Below are positions 58,391 through 64,000 of a stretch of DNA of 64,000 nucleotides, piece by piece. Numbering within the stretch: the stretch's first letter is position 1; every line of letters starts with the position of its first letter. The notes beneath the pieces are model-generated. The model saw only the letters and a program-made list of their open reading frames with translations. It did no database searches and was not told the origin of the DNA. Source of the stretch: Streptococcus anginosus (lineage in GTDB: Bacteria > Bacillota > Bacilli > Lactobacillales > Streptococcaceae); contig NZ_LR134283.1 of the NCBI RefSeq assembly GCF_900636475.1, positions 496,001 through 560,000 on the forward strand, given 5' to 3'. Position numbers and translations under genes: made by a program.

Positions 58391-60130
58391 ATGAATCTTA
58401 TTAGAAAATTGGGCTGGTTTTTCAAACTGGAGAAAAAACGTTATATTATCGGAATTCTAGCCTTGTCTTTGGTTAGTGTTTTTAATTTAATTCCTCCTAG
58501 AGTAATCGGCGTGGTGATTGACCGCATTGCTAGCCGAAATCTAACGTCAGACCAGTTGCTTTTAAATCTTTTACTTTTGGTTGCTTCAGCCTTTATTATG
58601 TATGGTCTGCGTTATCTTTGGCGTCTATATATTTTTGGTACAGCAAATCATTTGGGACGACTTTTGCGTTCTCAGCTTTTTGAGCACTTTACCCAAATGG
58701 CACCGTCTTTTTACCAAAAATATCGAACGGGAGATTTGATGGCGCATGCAACGAATGACATTAACGCAGTTGTAAGTGTGGCAGGTGGGGGTGTCATGTC
58801 GGCGGTAGACGCCTCTATTACAGCACTGGTAACGCTGTTGACTATGTTTTTTGTTTTAGACTGGCGCTTGACTTTGATTGCTATTTTGCCATTGCCATTT
58901 CTTTCTTGGGGAACCAGTTTAATTGGACGAAAAAATCATGAGAGCTTTAAAGCAGCTCAGGAGGCTTTTTCTGACTTGAATAACAAGGTACAGGAAAGCG
59001 TTTCAGGGGTTAAAGTAACGAAATCTTTTGGCTATCAAAAAGCAGAAAGTCACTCTTTTGCTAGGACAAATCAGGATGTCTATGAGAAGAATATTCTCGC
59101 TGCTAAATACAATTCTCTCTTCGACCCTATGGTTCTGATTTTCATTGGCTTATCTTATGCGTTAACTTTGATTTTTGGAGGAATCTTCATCTCTAGAGGG
59201 CAATTTACAGTTGGGGAGTTAGTGACGTTTATTACTTATCTAGATATGCTGGTATGGCCTTTGCAGGCGATGGGTTATCTCTTTAATATTAGCCAGAGAG
59301 GAATGGTTTCTTATGAGCGGATTGAGCGACTGTTGACAGAAAAGTCGGATGTCAAAGAGACCAACAATCCCGTTTCCCCTATACAAAATGGTCGTTTGCT
59401 TTATGATATTCAGCGTTTTTCTTACGAGAAAGCAACCACTTTATCCAATATTCATTTTGCATTAGAAAAAGGGCAGACGCTAGGAATTGTTGGACAAACA
59501 GGTTCTGGCAAAACAACACTATTACGCCTGCTCATGCGAGAACAGGATATTCAAGAAGGTGCTATTTATCTGAATGATCATGATATTCGAGATTATAGCT
59601 TAAATGATTTGCGGAGCTTGATTGGTTACGTGCCACAAGAGCAGATTCTTTTTGCGATGTCAATTGCGGACAATATTCGTTTTGCAAATCCAGACTTGTC
59701 AGATGACGAAGTGATTCAAGCTAGTAAACTTTGTGGCCTTTATGAGGATATTATTGCCATGCCGGAAGGCTTTCATACGATTGTTGGTGAACGTGGAGTG
59801 TCACTTTCAGGAGGCCAAAAGCAACGTTTAGCGATGAGTCGTGCACTCGTTCTGAAACCAGATATTTTAATCTTAGATGATTCTTTGTCTGCTGTTGATG
59901 CTAAAACAGAGCATTTGATTTTAGAAAACCTTAAGGGAGAAAGAGATGGTAAAACAACTATTATTACTGCTCACCGACTGTCAGCAGTTGTTCATGCAGA
60001 TTTGATCTTAGTTATGGAAAATGGGCGCATTAAAGAGCGAGGCACACACCAAGAATTGCTGGCTCAAAACGGTTGGTATGCGCGCACTTATCATAATCAG
60101 CAATTGGCAGAAAGTCTGAAGGAGGAGTGA
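58391..60130 (+). CDS. Heterodimeric ABC exporter, LmrC/YheI-like half
   Basis: A 579-residue half-transporter with an N-terminal six-helix domain and a nucleotide-binding domain. Walker A is GQTGSGKTT, signature SLSGGQKQR, and Walker B LILDDSL has Asp for the catalytic Glu. This is the degenerate-site pattern of the first subunit in LmrCD/BmrCD. ATG 58391 is behind AGGAGAGAGC. TATAAT lies about 30 bases upstream, so it has its own promoter. Unlike the pair at 4720, no leader peptide or strong terminator is seen ahead of it. Confidence 0.9.
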   Translation: MNLIRKLGWFFKLEKKRYIIGILALSLVSVFNLIPPRVIGVVIDRIASRNLTSDQLLLNLLLLVASAFIMYGLRYLWRLYIFGTANHLGRLLRSQLFEHFTQMAPSFYQKYRTGDLMAHATNDINAVVSVAGGGVMSAVDASITALVTLLTMFFVLDWRLTLIAILPLPFLSWGTSLIGRKNHESFKAAQEAFSDLNNKVQESVSGVKVTKSFGYQKAESHSFARTNQDVYEKNILAAKYNSLFDPMVLIFIGLSYALTLIFGGIFISRGQFTVGELVTFITYLDMLVWPLQAMGYLFNISQRGMVSYERIERLLTEKSDVKETNNPVSPIQNGRLLYDIQRFSYEKATTLSNIHFALEKGQTLGIVGQTGSGKTTLLRLLMREQDIQEGAIYLNDHDIRDYSLNDLRSLIGYVPQEQILFAMSIADNIRFANPDLSDDEVIQASKLCGLYEDIIAMPEGFHTIVGERGVSLSGGQKQRLAMSRALVLKPDILILDDSLSAVDAKTEHLILENLKGERDGKTTIITAHRLSAVVHADLILVMENGRIKERGTHQELLAQNGWYARTYHNQQLAESLKEE

Positions 60131-60132
60131 TT

Positions 60133-61875
60133 ATGAAAAAACAAGCAACTTTTCATCGCCTTCTGACTTATATGTGGCGTTATAAATGGGTGAGCATTTT
60201 GGCACTTACTTTTATCTTTGCAACAACTTTGGTAACGACAGCTTTGCCACTTTTGGCTCGGTATTTCATTGACCATTTTATCAGTCGTCATCAGATTATG
60301 GCGGGATTTTATATTCTGATTCTCTATTATGCTCTCTTTCTGTTGAGGGTGCTATTTACTTTCTTAGGACAGTATTCTTTTGCCCGTGTGGCATATAGCA
60401 TTGTTCGCGATCTGCGTCAGGAGAGTTTTGAAAATATTGAGCGGTTACGTATGGCTTATTTTGATCAAACGGCTGCAGGAGCGATTGTCTCCCGTTTGAC
60501 GAATGATACACAAGCGGTAGCAGATATGTTTAGTAGCATCTTCTCAAGCTTTATAAGTTCCATTTTTATTCTTGTTGTAACAGTAGTGACGATGTGCACC
60601 TTGAATTGGCGCTTGACAGGACTTATTGTACTCTTTTTACCAGTCATGCTGGGCTCCATTTTACTTTATCAACGCTTATCTAATCGTCTCCTCAAACTCG
60701 TCCGAAGCAAACTGAGCGATTTGAATGTCAAACTTTCTGAAAGTATTGAGGGGATGCGAATTATTCAGGCGTTTGGTCAGGAAAAACGCCTGATAAATGA
60801 ATTTGAAACGATTAACGGCGAGCATTTGGAGTATACAGTTCGCTATCTCAATATCAATAGCCTTTTTCTGCGTCCAGCTATGTCTTTGCTGAAAATTTTA
60901 GCTTATGCAGTTATTTTAGCTTACTTTGGCTTTACTTGGCAGGTTGCAGGAGTGACAGCAGGGGTTATGTATGCTTTTATACAATATGTCAATCAACTTT
61001 TTAATCCTCTGATTGATTTGATGCAGAATTACTCTGTTTTACAGACATCTATGGTGGCTGCAGACCGTGTTTTTGCAATCATAGACCGCAGAGACTATGA
61101 GCCCAATCAAGCTAATCTTCCATTGGAAATTACAGCTGGGAATATTGAATTTCGTCATGTTTCCTTTTCATACGACGGCAAGCGTGATGTTCTGAAAGAT
61201 ATTTCATTTTCAGTCAAGCAGGGGGAAACAATCGCCTTTGTCGGTGCGACTGGCTCAGGCAAGTCTTCGATCATCAATCTCTTTCTGCGTTTTTATGAAT
61301 TTGAAAGAGGAGAAATTTTAATTGATAATCAAAACATTAAGGATTACAGTCAAGCTGAATTACGCCGCAATATTGGTTTAGTTCTTCAAGATCCTTTCCT
61401 CTATCACGGTACCATTGCTTCTAATATCCAAATGTATCAGGAAAATATGAGTCGAGAAGATATTGTAGAAGCTGCTAAGTTTGTGGATGCTCACGACTTT
61501 ATCACTCAGCTTCCTGCAGGTTATGACAGTCCAGTAACTGAGCGAGGTGCGACTTTTTCAAGTGGACAAAGGCAATTGCTAGCTTTTGCTCGAACAATCG
61601 CTACCAAGCCCAAAATCTTGATTTTGGACGAGGCAACCGCTAATATCGACTCAGAGACCGAAGAACTTATCCAAACTTCGCTAAAAAAAATGCGCCAAGG
61701 ACGAACAACGATTGCCATTGCTCACCGTCTGTCTACCATTCAGGACGCTAACTGCATTTATGTCATGGAACAAGGCCGTATCATTGAATCTGGCACACAC
61801 GAAGAGCTTCTAGCGCTTAAGGGGACTTATTATAAAATGTATCAATTGCAGGCTGGAATGATGAAAGAAGAGTGA
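60133..61875 (+). CDS. Heterodimeric ABC exporter, LmrD/YheH-like half
   Basis: A 580-residue partner subunit starting at ATG 60133, 2 bases after the preceding stop, behind GGAGGAG. Walker A is GATGSGKSS, Walker B LILDEAT retains Glu, and the signature is FSSGQRQL. The pair forms one active and one degenerate ATP site. Substrates are unknown, and drug or lipid export is likely. The gene is followed by dispersed repeat copy C. Confidence 0.9.
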   Translation: MKKQATFHRLLTYMWRYKWVSILALTFIFATTLVTTALPLLARYFIDHFISRHQIMAGFYILILYYALFLLRVLFTFLGQYSFARVAYSIVRDLRQESFENIERLRMAYFDQTAAGAIVSRLTNDTQAVADMFSSIFSSFISSIFILVVTVVTMCTLNWRLTGLIVLFLPVMLGSILLYQRLSNRLLKLVRSKLSDLNVKLSESIEGMRIIQAFGQEKRLINEFETINGEHLEYTVRYLNINSLFLRPAMSLLKILAYAVILAYFGFTWQVAGVTAGVMYAFIQYVNQLFNPLIDLMQNYSVLQTSMVAADRVFAIIDRRDYEPNQANLPLEITAGNIEFRHVSFSYDGKRDVLKDISFSVKQGETIAFVGATGSGKSSIINLFLRFYEFERGEILIDNQNIKDYSQAELRRNIGLVLQDPFLYHGTIASNIQMYQENMSREDIVEAAKFVDAHDFITQLPAGYDSPVTERGATFSSGQRQLLAFARTIATKPKILILDEATANIDSETEELIQTSLKKMRQGRTTIAIAHRLSTIQDANCIYVMEQGRIIESGTHEELLALKGTYYKMYQLQAGMMKEE

Positions 61876-61888
61876 TATGTTAAAGAAG

Positions 61889-62116
61889 GAGGCTGGGCAA
61901 AAAGTGTCCCAGCTTCTATCAGATTTAGTAATAAACGAATAACGCAGTAGGTGATTGGACTCTTCATTCGCTTTTCAAGCTCAGAAGAGCGCTTTTGGCG
62001 AAAACTTCGTTTTCTTCATCTGCAACCTTAAACAGCTTGATAACTGTTTAAGCACCCTTGCGGGGGTGGGACTACGAACTAAAAATTTTCGATTTTTAGT
62101 TCTGTCCCACTCCCTT
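61889..62116. repeat. Dispersed noncoding repeat, copy C
   Basis: About 228 bases without a credible gene between the ABC pair and the reverse regulator. It opens with GCTGGGC..GTCCCAGC, a hairpin. It continues with the shared segment AAACGAATAACGCAGTAGGTGATT, then ATTCGCTTTTCAAGCTCAGAAG, GGCGAAAAC and CCTTGCGGGGGT. It ends in a long hairpin with GTGGGAC (62066-62072) pairing with GTCCCAC (62104-62110) and GAACTAAAAAT/ATTTTTAGTTC inside. This end is symmetric and should terminate both the ABC transcript and the reverse regulator. Confidence 0.7.
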
Positions 62117-63401
62117 ATAAATATTCATTTAAATGTTGTAAGACTTTTTCTAGATCCTCGTATTTAATTTTTGCGTATTGATAAGGGCAATCCTGTATAT
62201 AACTCGCTTCAAAAAAATCCAGTGGCAGATTGCTATGTTTGAGGGAACTGATAGATTTAAGTCCACGTAGATCTAGTAAGATACCATCTCTATTGAGAAA
62301 GTAGGAAAGTTTGAGCTGATTTTGGCTTAAAAGTTTTCTAGCTCTCGTCAATTCTTTTTCTTGTTGATTGAGAAGAGAAAGACGATTTTTTTCAAACATG
62401 AGATTGTCAATATAAAGGGATAGAGCTTTCTGCATGATGAGATTGCTGTCGTAGTCTACTGCTTTTTTGTAGGTTATAAAAGTGGGCTGAATAGCTGGAG
62501 GAAATAGCAGAGCTGTTATCCGAAGGGCAGGGAAGAGGCTAGTAGAAAAAGATTTGATATAGATGACATGCTGGCTGTCGTCCAAGTAATGAAAGGTTAG
62601 TTCGCGTTTGCTGTCAAAGTCAGCCAAATAATCATCTTCTATGATATAAACATCATAAAGCCGAGCAAGACGAATGATTTCTTCCTTCTCCTTTCGACTG
62701 TAAGAATGCCCCAAGGGATAATGAAAGCGTGGGATAGTATAGAAGAATTTGATACGACCAGATTGAAAAATCCTCTCCAATTCTCCTAAATCAATTCCTT
62801 CTGGAGTTCGCTCAATTGTTTGATAAGGAAGTTTTTGGGCAGTTAGCAAATCATTTATCCGATGATAGGTAGGCTGTTCAACTAGAATTTCATATTTTTC
62901 ATTTGGAAAGGCAATTTGCGAAAGAATATAAAGAGCTTGCTGGGTACCAGATGTCAGAACGAGTCTATCAGCAGAGGTGTAGATAGCTGAATCTAGAAGC
63001 AGCTGCTGGACAGATTGTCGCAAATCCTCTAGCCCCTCTTGTTGCGAGTAGTAGTTAAAAAGATAATTCTCACGTCCAATCAGCGTTTCATTGAGACAAA
63101 GTCGAAAGTCTTCATAAATTTGGTAGTGGTCATCTCTGACGGTTAGCTCCATGTCCTGCTGATCCTCCAGACTATTTTCCAACACATAGTAGCCACTTTT
63201 AGGAACCGCATAGATATACTTTTGATATTTCAATTCCATTAGCGCCTTTTGAGCTGTATCCTTGCTACAGCGATAGTATTCTGCCAGCTGACGGACAGAA
63301 GGAATCTTTTGTCCCTTGGACAATTTCCCGCTTTTAATATCTTGGCTAATCTGATCTACAATACATTGATACTTAGGTTTTATCATCTTAACTGTCCCCA
63401 T
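62115..63401 (-). CDS. MocR-type GntR/aminotransferase regulator
   Basis: A 428-residue regulator. A GntR winged helix covers about residues 10-80 (SVRQLAEYYRCSKDTAQKALMEL). A fold-type I aminotransferase domain runs through the rest with TSGTQQALYILSQIA and VEQPTYHRIND. The PLP Lys is in IYIKSFSTSLFPALR. Members include PdxR and GabR, which sense amino acids or vitamin B6 with PLP. No target gene is adjacent. ATG 63401 and 63386 are alternative starts; neither has a strong ribosome binding site. Confidence 0.87.
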   Translation of the reverse strand: MGTVKMIKPKYQCIVDQISQDIKSGKLSKGQKIPSVRQLAEYYRCSKDTAQKALMELKYQKYIYAVPKSGYYVLENSLEDQQDMELTVRDDHYQIYEDFRLCLNETLIGRENYLFNYYSQQEGLEDLRQSVQQLLLDSAIYTSADRLVLTSGTQQALYILSQIAFPNEKYEILVEQPTYHRINDLLTAQKLPYQTIERTPEGIDLGELERIFQSGRIKFFYTIPRFHYPLGHSYSRKEKEEIIRLARLYDVYIIEDDYLADFDSKRELTFHYLDDSQHVIYIKSFSTSLFPALRITALLFPPAIQPTFITYKKAVDYDSNLIMQKALSLYIDNLMFEKNRLSLLNQQEKELTRARKLLSQNQLKLSYFLNRDGILLDLRGLKSISSLKHSNLPLDFFEASYIQDCPYQYAKIKYEDLEKVLQHLNEYL

Positions 63402-63560
63402 ACAGAAGAAATTTTCTTTATTGTAGCGTATTTTGAAATCTTTTACAATCAGGAAATGATAGTTTGGATTGTGTAGGATTCCCCCATAGATTTCTCCCTA
63501 CCAATAATTAATGTAAAAGAAATTTAATGAAATAGTTATCTGAGTAATACATTAGCGGAA

Positions 63561-63589
63561 TTGTAATTTAGGCTGAAATGGTTTATAAT
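63561..63589 (+). promoter_or_regulatory. Promoter of surface protein gene
   Basis: -35 TTGTAA (63561-63566) and -10 TATAAT (63584-63589) are 17 bases apart, and the gene starts 33 bases later. The 220-base gap to the reverse regulator holds nothing else I can identify. Confidence 0.6.
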
Positions 63590-63621
63590 GAAAGGTAGCA
63601 AGTATATTAGGAGGCCGTCTA

Positions 63622-64000
63622 ATGGAGAGAAAAATTAAAAAATCGGTAGTTGCGACCGGTTTAGCTGCAACCACTATTATTTCAGGCAGTTTATCACATC
63701 AAGTAAATGCCGAAGAAGTAAAAACACAATCTACTGAGCCAAAGACATCTGAAAAAATCACCAAACCAGTTACAGAAACAGATGTTCAATCAGCAAAGCT
63801 GCAAGCCGATGCTGCAAAGGTTCAAACAGATGCTCAGCAAAAAGTTGTAGAGCAAGTCAAAGGAGATGTAAATACTTCAAAGGACGCGGTGGCAGATAGC
63901 GAAAAAGCTGTTGCAAATGCTGAGGCAGAAAAGAAAGAAGCAACTCCAGAAGTTATTGAAACCGCAAAAGAAGAAGTGGCGACATCAGAGAAGACGGTTA
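63622..64000 (+). CDS. Large surface protein, N-terminal part (partial)
   Basis: A frame starts at ATG 63622 behind AGGAGG and runs off the right window edge, giving at least 126 residues. A signal peptide covers about residues 1-32 (VVATGLAATTIISGSL, then HQVNAEE). An Ala/Glu/Lys/Gln-rich helical region follows with heptad-like repeats, typical of the stalk of wall-anchored or coiled-coil adhesins such as SEC10/PgrA or antigen I/II types. The anchoring end is not in the window, so the class cannot be fixed. Confidence 0.75.
   Translation, partial: MERKIKKSVVATGLAATTIISGSLSHQVNAEEVKTQSTEPKTSEKITKPVTETDVQSAKLQADAAKVQTDAQQKVVEQVKGDVNTSKDAVADSEKAVANAEAEKKEATPEVIETAKEEVATSEKTV

Noticed and set aside
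61955..62167. 70-codon frame downstream of the second ABC pair
   Set aside because: It lies inside repeat copy C and runs antisense into the end of the MocR-type regulator; no ribosome binding site.

Overview
The window is a low-GC Firmicute chromosome segment and almost certainly Streptococcus. The evidence is the gene order ybeY-dgkA-era ... mutM-coaE-MFS-rpmG-secG-rnr-smpB, the comEA/comEC pair in its streptococcal (celA/celB) form, ung-mutX-pyrC, murA-GNAT-spxR-map-yihY, ligA-dagK-pulA, rpsP-khpA, an LPKTG sortase substrate, an SMK-box (SAM-III) leader on metK and a preQ1-II leader on queT. It looks like a viridans-type species; I do not assign one. Gene identities come from reading the translations and comparing them with remembered families. 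No database search was run.

Layout. 1-1450: end of an unrecognised gene, a deleted DUF3781 remnant, a GNAT and a TfoX-N protein, then a dispersed repeat. 1455-4440: alanine dehydrogenase (reverse) with a cre-like site, a GNAT, tRNA-Thr(GGT), and a fumarate-reductase flavoprotein lacking its FAD-binding N-terminus. 4493-8183: a heterodimeric ABC exporter behind a 23-codon leader peptide and a strong terminator, which is the layout of ribosome-mediated attenuation. 8301-18354: housekeeping block with one decayed alpha/beta hydrolase. 18535-21451: comEA-comEC DNA uptake. 21534-32100: DUF805 protein with an in-frame stop, oxidoreductase, ung-mutX-pyrC, riboswitched metK, then murA to yihY.

33237-45125 is the standout region. 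It looks like a self-contained locus for mixed-linkage (1,3-1,4)-beta-glucan. It has a sortase-anchored GH16 lichenase, a second lichenase without signal peptide or anchor, a binding lipoprotein with two permeases but no ATPase, two divergent GH94 phosphorylases and an AraC-type regulator. Proposed flow: the wall-bound lichenase cuts the polymer to cellobiosyl- and cellotriosyl-glucose. The ABC system imports these using a shared ATPase encoded elsewhere. The GH94 enzymes then phosphorolyse them to glucose-1-phosphate and glucose.

45237-64000: a MarR regulator with a 13-bp perfect palindromic operator and a B3/B4-domain partner, GtrA, preQ1-II/queT, ketopantoate reductase family protein, ligA-dagK-pulA, rpsP-khpA, niaX-niaR with an operator-like inverted repeat, a GNAT fused to a ParB-like domain, cutC, a MmcQ/YjbR protein, a second heterodimeric ABC exporter, a MocR-type regulator and the start of a large surface protein cut by the window edge. 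A dispersed noncoding repeat family occurs three times (about 1219, 27650 and 61889).
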